The notes: generated by a model not told the origin, from the sequence alone. Positions 43,731 through 57,574 are shown, counted from the stretch's first letter. The stretch is 64,000 bases of DNA from Berberis thunbergii (GCA_003290165.1 QNQO01008328.1:558001-622000); one strand, 5' to 3'. Program-made: numbers and translations.

Positions 43731-43825
43731 CTTCTTTCTTTTTCGGGGGGGAAATAGTAGTGAGTCAGCCGTTGATAACGTTGATCAGCCTTAGGATATG
43801 TTGGACATTATCGATTTAAAATACT

Positions 43826-44605
43826 GGTATATGAAGCCTTACTTTATGTTGTTTAGGAATTAAGAATAGGTATATAAAGTATTATGTACTTAGAATATAC
43901 TACTTTATATAAAATGTTCCTACTTTATATACTTAGAATATACTACTTTATAAGACTCCTAAAATGTTCCTAAGTATATACTACTTTATGTTGTTTAGTA
44001 TATACTGCAAAATTAAGTTCATTTGAAGAGTATATGACCTAAAAGAGTAGGCTTCATATACCTGGTAAGTCGTGTCCAAGCAGTTGTCCTAAAATACCTG
44101 GTAATAAAATGTCCAAGCAGATACCTGTAGAAACCAAAAAGAACTCTCTAGCGTATCGTATTTGACTAAAGTCACCTAGAAGAGTTGGAATAGACTAGCA
44201 ATATGATTGTCGAGTTCCAGCTTGTCGAGTTCCAGCTCAGGCAAAAATGGTTTTTCCAATGGAACTCTATAAAGTTCTCTCCCTTTAGGGAATTGATCAT
44301 GCAAAGGACTTGTTATACGTAATATTAGTTTGGGGAACTAGCTCAAAGTGCATCTTGATCTTGCTGGTACTGAATCCAGATATGCAATAATGTGGTTGTC
44401 TAGGGGTTGTGTTCCCTTAAATGCGATTAGTATTCTATGGAATAGCTCTCATTTTGTTTGTTTTTCAACAGTCCATTCTGTGTACACAGAGATACGAGGT
44501 GTGTCCTTTTTCTTTTTTTTTCTTATACCTTGTAACTGCCACAAGACTATTCAGCAACAAAAATTAAAAACACAATCAATAGCCACAAGTCAAAGGATTT
44601 TTAGC
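43826..44605. other. AT-rich flank with local duplications
   Basis: 43860-44020 consists of repeated words such as tactttata, ttagaatatactactttata and aaaatgttcctaa, which look like imperfect local duplications. Nothing coding was recognised up to 44605. Confidence 0.5.
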
Positions 44606-45289
44606 AGTGTTCTAAAAAGTGCTAGGCGATGGACGAGCAGCGAACAAGTGCCCAACACCCAAAAGCCTAGACGGTATTGAATTTTGTATTATAACTTTAA
44701 TAATTTACAAAAATTAAGCATAATACATTAACAATCCAATTTAATGTCAAGATGAGACGATCTTAGATTTTGTATTATAATTTACAAAAGTTAAGTATAA
44801 TACCTTATTAATTACACCCAATTAAATGCCAAGATACATATGCAAAATTTAAAAACATGAAAAATTAACAATCATAAACAAATTTTATTAAAACTCAAAT
44901 GACTGAAGTTGATCATGATAGGTACTTTATACAAAGTTGAATTTGTGGACAAATATCCACACATACTCTTTATTTTTCTTCAAATTGCATGAATAACCTT
45001 AGTCATGTTTAATAAAATCTATATTACTAAAATTAGCACCGACAAATCATTTGAGAACTCCATTAAGTAATCATCATTTACTACATTTAGACATATACTA
45101 AATAAAAAATAATAAAATTATTTAGTTCTAAAAAAGAGGAAAGAAAACAAAATAAGAACACAATCAACCTTAAAATTAAAAAAAAAATTAAAAAAAAAAA
45201 AACCTCACCCAAACCGCCTAGAATGCCCAGACTCGACCAGCCATTAATTTGGGCGTTTTTCTACCGCCCAGCCAATTTTTTAGAACACT
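44606..45289. mobile_element. TIR element, probably non-autonomous hAT-like
   Basis: The left end AGTGTTCTAAAAAGTGCTAGGCG mirrors the right end CGCCCAGCCAATTTTTTAGAACACT. The flanks tttttagc (left) and tttttaac (right) look like a decayed 8-bp target duplication. The interior is AT-rich with no transposase. Confidence 0.6.
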
Positions 45290-45833
45290 ACTTTTTAACC
45301 GGCCTTGGATGAGATTCTGAAACAAAAGGGGGCCACCTTGAATAAAAATAAGTCATGAGCAAACCATAGCTACGTATATCCCCCTTTGGGAAGTTCAAAT
45401 AGACGCAAACCATTTGTATCTTCATCTGGTTGTAGTGTGATCTTGTGGGAAAATGACAGATTTACAGATTGAAACTATATATTCTATTTAGCCCCGGGAC
45501 TAGGTAGTTGCTGAGAGAATTGAAGGTGGATAAACAACTTCTTTGGAGCTGGTTATTTTCACAAAAGGCTGATCCAGTTTTTAAGTACTTGACTGAGAAT
45601 CAACCAGAAATCTTAAATAAATTTTCAACAAAGACCAAAAAAAAAAAAAAGCAGCTTAGAAAACTTTCAGCTGAAGCGTGCAAAAACAAATCGTCTTCCG
45701 AGCCAAAACCGTATTGACACAACAAAATGTCAACATAAGTAACAAAATTCCCCTCAGTTCTCTCGACAACACCTAAACCATGTCAATAAAAAACATCTCT
45801 TTCAAAAGCATCCCACAATGCTAATTATTTGAT
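45290..45833. other. Region downstream of RPS3, includes RPS3 3' UTR
   Basis: 45508-45717 has a 69-codon plus-strand open frame (FSQKADPVFKYLTENQPEIL, Lys-rich tail) of unknown identity. The last ~110 bases before 45834 should be the RPS3 3' UTR (minus strand). Confidence 0.4.
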
Positions 45834-48719
<2,886 letters not shown>

Positions 48720-48968
48720 CATTTTATTTTGTTTGATTGATGATTGAGGAAGAGAGCACCCGGTGGTCTGCTACAGGGACGGGGACAACGTCGGCGAGAG
48801 AGGGAAGACTTGAAAACCTCGCTCTGAGAAGAAAAGAAAACCCTACACAGACCCAGAGAGAGAGACACACACAAACGGCTCTAAAGGATGCTAGAGACGC
48901 TGTATAAGTAGTAGCAACTCTAGGGTTGTTCCTATTCTTTAGTACATCGGTGTATTTATAATAAAAAC
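48720..48968 (-). promoter_or_regulatory. RPS3 5' leader and proximal promoter, truncated by a Mutator-like insertion
   Basis: Minus-strand transcription enters from the right. AAACCCTA-type telo-box words occur at 48838-48846 (plus strand aaaaccctac) and tagggtt at 48922-48928, motifs common in plant ribosomal-protein promoters. The native sequence ends at 48968, where the Mutator-like TIR begins, only about 250 bp from the start codon. Confidence 0.45.
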
Positions 48969-49500
48969 AAAAATTCTGCGCAGCCCGTCCTCATAGTCCG
49001 CCCCATGGGACGGACCCTTCCTCGCACGTGCCTTTGAAAGGGCGTCTCGCACGTGGATGAAAACCCACTCTTCACTTAGTGTTGAGGGAGAATGAGGGCG
49101 AGAAATCGAATCGATTTGAGAGAGAACAAAACTCACTCTTCACTGTTTCGAATCGATTTGAGGGAGAACAAAACCCACTCTTCACTGCTTCGAATCGATT
49201 TGAGGGAGAACAATGGCGAGAAACCCTTAGTAAAACCCTCCCAACTGACTGCTCCTCAACAAACCCACTCTTCACTGCTTCGAATCGATCTGCGTGTCAT
49301 CGACTGCTCCTCCTCGACTCATCGACTGCTCCTCCTCCTCTGCGCCGCTCGGACTGTTCCTGCTCCTTCTTCTGGTATGTAATTTCAAACTCTTTTTGGT
49401 TAATTTATCTTCTGAAATTATACTGAAATTTCAAACTTTTTTTGGTTAATTTATCTTCTGAAACTGAAATTATACTGAAAATTTCACTTAAATTTATCTA
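48969..49500 (+). repeat. Left TIR of MULE with internal ~42-bp tandem repeats
   Basis: The unit gaatcgatttgagggagaacaaaacccactcttcactgcttc recurs about three to four times at 49103-49290 and is mirrored in the right TIR. Repeated protein-like ORFs here (RIDLRENKTHSSL) are a by-product of the repeat. Confidence 0.75.
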
Positions 49501-49853
49501 AAAAATTCTATACCCTGAAATCAGATAATCCTGAAATTCATATTACTGAAATCAGATAATCCTGAAATTTATACCCTGAAATTTTTGTTACACTGAAATT
49601 CATGATAATCCTGCAAATTTTTGTTTAATTATAGTACTGAAATTCATGATAATCCTGCATATTTTTTACAAATTTTTGTTAAATTATGCTACTGAAATTC
49701 ATGATAATCCTGCATAATTTTTGTTAAAAAAATAGATTTGATTAGATTTTGTTAATTTTTTTGTTTAAATCTATCATAATTTTAGCGTAGTTGTAAAACT
49801 TTTCAAAGATTACATATCTGATGATAACTACTCCTTTAATAGGTATATAAGGG

Positions 49854-52097
49854 ATGGATAGTGTAGAAGATATTGAATTGATGGAGAATGAAAAAAATTT
49901 AGAAGAGATAAGGGATCCTACAGAAGGGATGAAATTCAGCGACATTGATGAGTACAAACGTTATTATTATGATTATGCCTATAAAATAGGATTTCCAGTG
50001 AAAGTAAAAAATATAGAAAAAGATGAAAATGGAAAAACTATATTCTTAACGCTTGCATGTGGTCGGTCTGGGCAGCATAGAAGTCAATCACAAAGTGTTA
50101 TAACACATGCGGGGTACAGCTAAAAGTGGATGTATGGCTAAAATTAGAGGTAAAATACTCTCTGATGGTGATTTGTTAGTGACAAAAGTAACAGTAGCTC
50201 ACAATCATGAATTGAGCCCCGGAAAATCAAAATTTTATCCGAAAAATAGAGTTATGAGCTCATATGCGAAGAAGAAGCTAGATTATAATGATAGGGCAGG
50301 TATTAGGCCAAATAAGAATTTACTTCATGTGTGGTTGAAGCTGGTGGTCATGATAATCTGCAATTTTCTCAGAAAGATTGTTACAATTATCTGGATAAAA
50401 TGAGGAAGTTGAGACTTGGGGAGGGGGATGCGGAGGCCATTCATAACTACTTCCAAAAAATGCAAGCTAACAATGCTAATTTCTTTTATATGATGGATTT
50501 GGACAATAAAGGAAGATTGAGAAATGTCTTTTGGGCTGATGCATGGAGCAGAGCAGCTTACAAGGAGTTTGGAGATGCTGTTACCTTTGACACTACATAC
50601 TTAACGAATAAGTATGACATGCCATTTGCTCTCTTTGTTGGGGTGAACCATCACGGTCAGTCAATTCTTTTGGGATGTGGATTGATATGTGGTGAGACCA
50701 TTGAAGAGTTTGTTTGGCTTTTCAAAATCTGGCTGATGTGTATGAATGACAATGCTTTGACCGCAATAATCACTGATCAAGATATATAGGGCAATGAAGA
50801 GAGCCGTTGAAATTGTATTTCCCAAAACACGACACAGATGGTGCTTGTGGCATATTATGAAGAAGTTACCTGAAAAATTGTCTGGTTACAATCAATATGA
50901 GGAAATAAAGTTTGCAATGCAAAGAGCAGTTTACGATTCTTTGTCTCATGAAGAGTTTGAAGTAAATTGGCATGATTTCATTGAGAAATATTGTCTGCAA
51001 GAAAATGATTGGTTGAGAGGATTATATCTTGAAAGAATGCGTTGGGTGCCAACATATCAAAGATCTACTTTTTGGGCGGGGATGTCTTCAACTCAAAGGA
51101 GTAAAAGCATGAATGTTTTTTTTTTATGGTTATGTAAATTCGAAGACCACTTTAAAGCAATTCATTGAACAATATGAGAATGCACTACGAAGTAAGGTTC
51201 AAAAGGAAGCTGAAGTGGACTTTAAATCGTATAACCGACTGATCCCTTGCATTACTCCTTATACAATAAAGAAAACATTTCAAACTGCCTACACTACAAA
51301 AAAAATTTAAGGAGTTCCAACACAAGATAGCAGAGAATATATGTTGTACAATAAGTAGTAAAATTATAAATGAAAGTGGTTTTGAGGTATACGTTGTTAG
51401 ACAAGACTTGGTGATAGGAGATAGACGATGTTCAGTCAATTTTATAGTAAATTTTAACGTTGTCAACTTCAATATCAAGTATAATTGTCAATTGTTTGAG
51501 TTCAAGGGGATCTTATGCAGACATGTATTGAAAGTGTTGTTTGAAAGCCATATTCATGCTGTACCAGATAAATATGTTCTTCGGAGGTGGAGGAAAGATG
51601 TGAAGAGAGCTCATAAAAGGGTTAAGATTGTTTATTCAGATTGAGGAATGAAGCCTGAAAGTGAAAGGTTTGACAAGATGTGCAGTCACTTCTATGACAT
51701 GGCCGACTACGCCGCTGAGGATGAAAAGAAAACATGCCAAGTTCATGAATGGATCAATTTGAAAATGGACCAACTCAAAACTGATGATAGAGATGAGGGT
51801 GTTGATTCACATGGGTTTATGGAATTTGGGTTCAACACTACTAGTTCTGGGATGCAATCGAACATTCATAGTCCATTATCGGTTCGTAGCAAAGGTCGAC
51901 GCTCTAATTCAAGGATGCAACCCACAGATGAAAAGATTCGAAAAAAATTACAAAGGAAAAAAAACAAACAAGCAAAAAATGTGGTATGTTCTGCAATATG
52001 TTTTTTTTTACTATTTAATTTCTTAAGTCTAGAATATTTGACACGTGTCATTTGTAGGGTTGTTCCCAGAGTGGAATTGAAGGATCAGAATATTTGA
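49854..52097 (+). pseudogene. FAR1/FHY3-related Mutator transposase, broken
   Basis: Frames in order: 49854-50123 (FAR1 DNA-binding start, EYKRYYYDYAYKIGFPVKV), 50107-50330 (KSGCMAKIRGK, VAHNHELSPGKSKF), 50331-50789 (MULE catalytic core, VFWADAWSRAAYKEFGDAV, FDTTYLTNKY, AIITDQD), 50794-51168 (RHRWCLWHIMKKLPEKL, STFWAGMSSTQRSKSMNVFF), 51113-51310, 51408-51644 (SWIM zinc finger, CQLFEFKGILCRHVLKVL) and 51648-52097. At least four breaks exist, including one in a T-run at 51118-51126 and a stop after ITDQDI. Such proteins bind the TIRs and catalyse Mutator transposition; domesticated relatives act in phytochrome signalling. This copy is dead. Confidence 0.85.
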
Positions 52098-52430
52098 CAC
52101 CGCATTCAATAAATCCAAATACCCATGTTTGTTTTTAATATATTTAATGACGCGTAACTATCACATATGATTGTTTACTTATGATTTGTATTTGTGGACT
52201 TCAAGGATAAAACAATTGTGTCACAATCTGGTGCATTATCAGGAATGAATCATATTTATTCGCTCCTCTCACAGGTATTGCACTTATGATTTCCTAATAT
52301 TGCAGTTATTTTGCAGTGCAATTCTTTATTATTTATTTAGTTATTTATTTTGGCAGACACCAACTTCAAACAACGACATGGAGTTGCTAGACTATAGGTG
52401 GTTGTGAATTCAAAATGTTTTCAAGTAAGG

Positions 52431-52745
52431 TTAGTTTCTTGTTCTCTCCCTCCAAACTAACCACACTATGTCATAAAGTGTTCTTTCCCAAGCCCCAAAC
52501 CCCTTTGGAGTGAACTTAGATGGTTCACTTTGGTTGAGATCATTCAGCAAACTACCCCAATGAATCTTTTTCTTCTCTGTTCCCCATAGGAAATTTTGGC
52601 ATGGATCTAGCATATTAATTGTTCGTTCATTTAGCATATAACATGAAAATAAAAAAAAAATCAGTGCAAATGGAGAAAAAACACAATCAAAAGTTTCTGA
52701 GATTTGCTTTATAACCCAATGCCAATTTATCTGTTTGGTTGCCAT
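52431..52745 (-). pseudogene. LINE reverse-transcriptase-derived scrap
   Basis: A 104-codon minus-strand frame with FLWGTEKKKIHWGSLLN and GFGAWERTLYD. The FLWGG...kiHWv.W pattern is typical of the connection region after the RT of plant LINEs. The remaining residues are unconvincing. It is probably a nested remnant within the MULE. Confidence 0.35.
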
Positions 52746-53636
52746 AGTGATTCAGTTGCCCCTGAAGTTAACCAGACTCATGTTTTATTTCTTGCTTGTT
52801 ACTCAAAAAATTTGGTTGTCAGACCAGACTCTGTTCAGAATAACTGTAATGGCAAGAGTTGGGTTTAGGAGTAACAAAAAGTTAATGATGCTGCTTACTT
52901 GATATTTATATATCTCATGATGCTGTAGTGACCCTCTTGAGGAACAAAGGAATACTCTCTTTTGTTTTGCTTTTTCTAATGTCCACAGTTTCTATTGTAG
53001 GTATCCTTGTTTAAGCTGTTTTAATGCAATAATCTGTTTAGCAAAAATGATATGGTGTTTTTAGGAAAGTATGAAGTCTGGATTTTTATGGTGAACAAGT
53101 AACTTAAAGCCCCACTTACAAGAGTGCATGTGGCCTTTGCTGGGTATATGTTAGACAAAGTGCAGTCCAAAAACATAGCAAGCAAGTTTGGCTGGCATAT
53201 GCCATAGGCTATGAGGCAGACAACAGATATTGTCAGTATAGACGCCTTTTCTAATATTGTCTCTATAGCTCCCAATTATGTTTGATCCTTGTCTTACAGT
53301 TGTTGTAGCTAAGGCGAAGTTTGGATGCTTTTGATCAACTTGGTCCAGTCACTGGTCCAGAGTCCCTCCCCGCTGGTTGTGCCCATATTTTCTGGGAGTC
53401 GATACCCAATGATTCCAATGTGGATGTAGGTGTGGGGTTACCCACCAGATAGACACAGCACACCTTACAGTGTGCGACTTTTATCGATAGACCATGGGCA
53501 CCAACGAATAAATAAATACAACATTTTGCATGCTAGCTACATTTCTTTTGACGTTGTGTGTGTGTCTGTTTTTGTACAAATGTGCTCTTGGTCCTTTGGA
53601 AGGTATCTGATAGAAAATTTGATATTTCCATTGCAG

Positions 53637-53702
53637 ATGTGGATATCAAAGGCAGAGTATGATGAGTCTGGTCCATCTATTGTCCACAGGAAATGCTTCT
53701 AA
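53637..53702 (+). pseudogene. Captured actin last exon
   Basis: After a ttgcag acceptor the exon encodes [20 protein letters not shown] plus F and a stop, 22 codons. It is the exact conserved C-terminus of plant actin, and the intron position just before Met-Trp-Ile is the native one. Upstream actin exons are not seen; sequence at 53310-53420 (DAFDQLGPVTGPESLPAG) is open but not actin. The following 3' UTR-like sequence suggests that a gene end was captured by the MULE. Confidence 0.88.
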
Positions 53703-54580
53703 GCGGGAACTAGAAAGGGAGAAGTAGATGAAGAGTATTATTTTACTTTGAGGAAGGAAATTGCAGCTTGCATTCTTTGTCTACGTATCATTTTATTTTT
53801 CTTTTTAAGACTTCTTTAGAAGTTTGTGGAATTGTTGCTGTGTAATAGTTCTTTAGAAGTTTGTGGAATACTGATATCGTTAGTTTGTGAGTTAATTAAA
53901 TTTTCTAGTAGTAGTTATTCTAAAATTGTTTGTATGTTTGATTAGAATTGTACTGTAATTCCTTTGACAGAGAATGTATGCCTGCTTTCCGACATGGCTG
54001 ATTGATGATGTTGTGGAGCTCCTGTTTTTTTTTTTTTTTTTTTTTTTCGATCTGTCAGTGCAACAAAGAATTACTGCAAGCTCACCAGATGAGAGCAAGG
54101 TTGATCTGCTTATAGCTTTGTGTTTTGTGACTCTATTCTCGTGATCTTAGGGATTGGCAGGTCATGATTGTTTCTCGTCGTGTGAGTTCCAGCTTAAGTT
54201 TAGTGCTTTGGTGTTTGGTCATTTTCCCTTGCATACTATAAACACCCATTGTTTAGCAGCATTTAAGTCATTGTAATAGGTACCAGGAGTCACAGCATGG
54301 GAGTTTCAACTTCATGAATTGTAACTACGCAAAGGACTGAAGACTACGGATGGCAAGAAATGGACTTGATTCAGTCGAGGAAACCGATTAAAGTCTGCAA
54401 CAACCTTCACAAAATCATTGTATCATAGAGCATATACTTGTAAGAAATGAGGAAAGCATTCTCATTGTATCTGAATCCAAATCCAATACAACATGCAATT
54501 TCTAAACTGACATACAATTCAGTTTCTAAACAAGAGATAATTCAGTTTCAAATATCATCCAAAAACTGAGGAAAGCATTC

Positions 54581-54784
54581 TCATTGTTCTCTTCTCGCTT
54601 CGTGTTCTAATCTGTTCTCTTCTGATAGCTTCCACATTTCGTAATCTTCATAAGCTTCTTCAACTGATTTGAAACCCTTGTACGTACAACCCTTGTATCC
54701 GTTAACTTGTAATGCGCAACCTGGCCAAGTCACATATACTCCAGGAACACGCCCACGATAAACAACATAAGCTTTGTATGTCAT
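54581..54784 (-). CDS. Small protein/exon with caulimovirus viroplasmin (RNase H1 N-terminal) domain
   Basis: A 67-codon frame begins MTYKAYVVYRGRVPGVYVTW then QVNGYKGCTYKGFKSVEEAY. This fits Pfam PF01693 (Caulimo_VI/RNase H1 N-terminal hybrid-binding domain: YaV..GR.pGIY.sW.eC..qV.GfkgA.yKgF.s..eA). An acceptor-like cgcag lies two bases upstream of the ATG, so it may be an exon of a longer gene. The domain binds RNA/DNA hybrids or dsRNA in RNase H1. No RNase H catalytic domain follows. It lies inside the MULE, opposite to the transposase. Confidence 0.65.
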   Translation of the reverse strand: MTYKAYVVYRGRVPGVYVTWPGCALQVNGYKGCTYKGFKSVEEAYEDYEMWKLSEENRLEHEARREQ

Positions 54785-55189
54785 TCCTGCGTTGACAATG
54801 AGAGAATGTTGTTGGTTTCAACTTTCAAAAGGGCTTTGTACAAAGTGAGACAAAGACCTCTTCCTAAAGTATTCCATAAGGCACTTGGTACAACTAATAT
54901 ATGAAAATGATACCCAAACCATTGATTGAACTATAAATCCAACAAACCTTAGTACTAATTCATTATCCTTAGGAGACAAATTAATTAAATCAAATCATTG
55001 ACACAACATTTTCTTAAAAACAAAACAACTTAAAATGCTAGGAAAAAGAAGCCCAAATTATGTAGTCATTCTTGAAAGAGTACTCAAATGAAGCAAAACA
55101 AAGCCAATTTTTTTGCTAAATAGTACCCCTACCATGAGAACAAAACCCAGTCTTCAATCGAACTATCAATGTAACAAAAATTTCAGGGG

Positions 55190-55843
55190 TATAAATTTTA
55201 GGATTATCTGATTTCAGTAGTATGAATTTCAGGATTATCTGATTTCAGGGTATAAAATTTTTTAGATAAATTTAAGTGAAATTTTCAGTATAATTTCAGT
55301 TTCAGAAGATAAATTAACCAAAAAGAGTTTGAAATTTTCAGTATAATTTCAGTTTCAGAAGATAAATTAACCAAAAAGAGTTTGAAATTACATACCAGAA
55401 GAAGGAGGAGCAGGAACAGTCTGAGCGGCGCAGAGGAGAAGGAGCAGTGCGAGGAGAAGGAGCAGTCGATGACGAGCAGATCGATTCGAAGCAGTGAAGA
55501 GTGGGTTTGTTGAGGAGCAGTCGTTTGGGAGGGTTTTACTAAGGGTTTCTCGCCATTGTTCTCCCTCAAATCGATTCGAAGCAGTGAAGAGTGGGTTTTG
55601 ATCAGTGAAGAGTGGGTTTTGTTCTCCCTCAAATCGATTCGAAGCAGTGAAGAGTGGGTTTTGATCAGTGAAGAGTGGGTTTTGTTCTCCCTCAAATCGA
55701 TTCGATTTCTCGCCCTCATTCTCCCTCAACGCTAAGTGAAGAGTGGGTTTTCATCCACGTGCGAGACGCCCTCCCAAAGGCACGTGCGAGGGATGGTCCA
55801 TCCCATAGGGCGGGCTGTGAGGACAGGCTGCGTAGAATTTTTC
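55190..55843 (-). repeat. Right TIR of MULE with tandem repeats
   Basis: The inverted counterpart of the left TIR. It carries more copies of the ~42-bp unit (55480-55700), plus a shorter variant (gatcagtgaagagtgggttttg), so the two TIRs have diverged in repeat number. Confidence 0.75.
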
Positions 55844-56049
55844 AATAAAAAATGTTAGGAAATCATGTTTTTGTAATTACGGTGATGTGGCGCGATCTTA
55901 AAAGAATGATGAAATTTTCAAAGTGTTTATGTGTATTTTGAGGTTGTAAAAAAACCTCCTCTATCGATGCCACATCATCCTGATTATAAAACATGGTTGT
56001 AAAATCTGATTCCTTAGCCTTACTCATTCGTAATATCATCATCCAAGTC

Positions 56050-56400
56050 GCAGCAGCCGCTGCGTTTGAATAGAAAACAGACTATGTTCAAAATTTAAAT
56101 TTTTTGTGTTTGGATTTTTTTTTTTCAATTTTTATGAGTTTGATACAGTATTGACAGATTTGATTTATTGTTAAACCCCACTTTTGACCTTCTCAAGTTG
56201 ATGTGATCAAAAGTGAGGTTCAGGAATAAATCAAATATGTCAATACTGTATCAAACTCATAAAAATTGAAAAAAAAAAAAAAACCAAAAAATGTTCAAAT
56301 ATAAAAAATCATTAAAATGGACAGAGTCTATTTTTTGTCCAAACGCAACGGCTCGTGCGAAGATGTGTCTTTTCCTCGCAGGAGCCGCTACGTTTTGTAC
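56050..56400. repeat. Foldback element (long hairpin)
   Basis: The left arm ttttatgagtttgatacagtattgacag...tttgattta (56134-56170) is matched by the inverted right arm taaatcaaatatgtcaatactgtatcaaactcataaaa (56226-56263). Outer sections (cagccgctgcgtttgaat...acagac / gtctatttttt...aaacgcaacggctcg) are weaker inverted repeats. The centre is about 55 bases. No coding. It is probably a MITE. Confidence 0.65.
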
Positions 56401-57039
56401 AAAAACCTGACTTTGTTTCAAACAATTGTTAAATTCTTGCAATTTGTAAAATTATGTTTCATGTTTATTTACTGCGATTGTTATTATTAGGCTCGCGATT
56501 GAGTATCTCGAGGAATTATTTCCACTTTTTCATTTATCTATGAGATTCAAGCATATTTGGTAAAACCACCATGGTCGCATAAAAACATTACTTGGGAAGA
56601 CAAATAAAATTACTTGAGAAAACAAATAAAATTGATTGGGAAGACAAATAAAATTTCTTGAGAAGGCAAAAAAAATTGGTTAGGAAGACATAATCATAAC
56701 CAATTCATTTTAATTGAGCATTATAAAAAAGGAGTAGTTTATTAGTATTCATAACCAATTCAAGAGAAAAAATAAATAAAAGATGAAGAGAAAAAATGTC
56801 AATGTTCAAAGAAGAATCCTCCGACGAAGAATGGGATGAAATTTGATATCCAGAAGATGACTTTGTTTGGTATGAGGGACCCCACTAGTCATCGTCTTCA
56901 AATGATGAGGAGGACGATTGATGCAGGAGGATCTGAGTCAGATGATGTTGAGTTGTCAGATAGCACGTTTTTGGTACTAAAATATATTGAATTAGCATAT
57001 CAGCACAATGATGGCAGAAAATCATAATTTTATTTGTAA
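56401..57039. other. AT-rich intergenic sequence
   Basis: No gene recognised. 56570-56700 has short repeated words (acttgggaagacaaataaaatt). The 63-codon frame at 56836-57027 has no family. Confidence 0.4.
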
Positions 57040-57560
57040 TTTTGTAGTTTTTTGTGCGTTTTAGTATTTTGGCCATAACTTTGGCTACGAGTATCAGAAT
57101 CGCGCAAACGACCCTAATTCGGAAAGCTATTTTCAACGCGCATGTCGTGGTCAAAGAGCTATGCTCGTTGCACATCTTTTCAAGACCAAATTCTACCATT
57201 TTCCCTTCTGAATTCACAAAATTAGTAGTTTTTACCCTTTATAGTAATATTTTAATTATTGTTTAGGAAGTGATTCTGAGCTCAATTTGGACCCGATTTC
57301 TGGTAGTATATTTCTTTTATTACGTATCTTGTTTTAACATGATTATTGGGGTGTTGTCATTTTTGGTAAAATTCCAATATTGATGAGTTTTAGCTATAAA
57401 GCCCGGCTTGTGGGCTGATTTTAGAGAGACATTTGATTTTAGTAATTTGATTAAACATTATAGCTAATTCTTTGTGTTTTGGGCTATCATCTTGTGTTCT
57501 TCCCTATCAATTATTTGTTGCTATTAGCCTGTAGAATAATCGTTATTCTGCCCGACGTCA
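57040..57560 (+). repeat. Probable 5' LTR (3' part) of a truncated gypsy-type element
   Basis: Sequence ending ...cgacgtca directly precedes the primer binding site at 57563. The left boundary is not clear. The 3' partner is not found in the window. Confidence 0.45.
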
Positions 57561-57562
57561 AT

Positions 57563-57574
57563 TGGTATCAGAGC
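57563..57574 (+). other. Primer binding site, initiator Met-tRNA
   Basis: tggtatcagagc is an exact match to the complement of the plant initiator tRNA-Met 3' end, two bases after the LTR-like CA. Confidence 0.8.

Larger units (their letters stand above)
36400..43816 (+). mobile_element. Endogenous pararetrovirus (Caulimoviridae, florendovirus-like), near-complete, defective
   Basis: A plus-strand order of movement protein, coat/zinc-knuckle, protease, reverse transcriptase-RNase H, then a downstream ORF and a promoter/leader matches florendoviruses (large ORF1 plus ORF2). There are no LTRs and no integrase. The leader is duplicated at both ends: tagtagtgagtc...gataacgtt...cagccttaggatatgttgg occurs at 36400-36465 and 43755-43804, so the copy spans slightly more than one circular genome of about 7.36 kb. 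The Met-tRNA primer site is at 43716-43730. Multiple stops and frameshifts interrupt every major ORF, so it is an old, inactive insertion. The genus call rests on gene order and ORF2 character, not on a search. Confidence 0.8.
48969..55843. mobile_element. Mutator-like element (MULE) with FAR1-type transposase, degenerate
   Basis: Long terminal inverted repeats: aaaaattctgcgcagcccgtcc... at the left (48969-49500) mirrors ...ggacaggctgcgtagaattttt at the right (55190-55843). Flanks aataaaaac (48960-48968) and aataaaaaa (55844-55852) are a probable 9-bp target duplication with one change. Inside are a broken FAR1/MULE transposase (plus), a LINE scrap, an actin last-exon fragment (plus) and a viroplasmin-domain ORF (minus). 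The stretches 52750-53620, 53703-54580 and 54785-55150 hold no other recognised gene. Length is 6.9 kb. Confidence 0.82.

Noticed and set aside
44348..44680. 110-codon ORF running into the TIR element
   Set aside because: It crosses a transposon end, includes a T-run, and matches no family.
49079..49426. Repetitive protein-like ORFs (RIDLRENKTHSSL) at the MULE ends
   Set aside because: They are a by-product of the 42-bp tandem units in the TIRs and appear in several frames.
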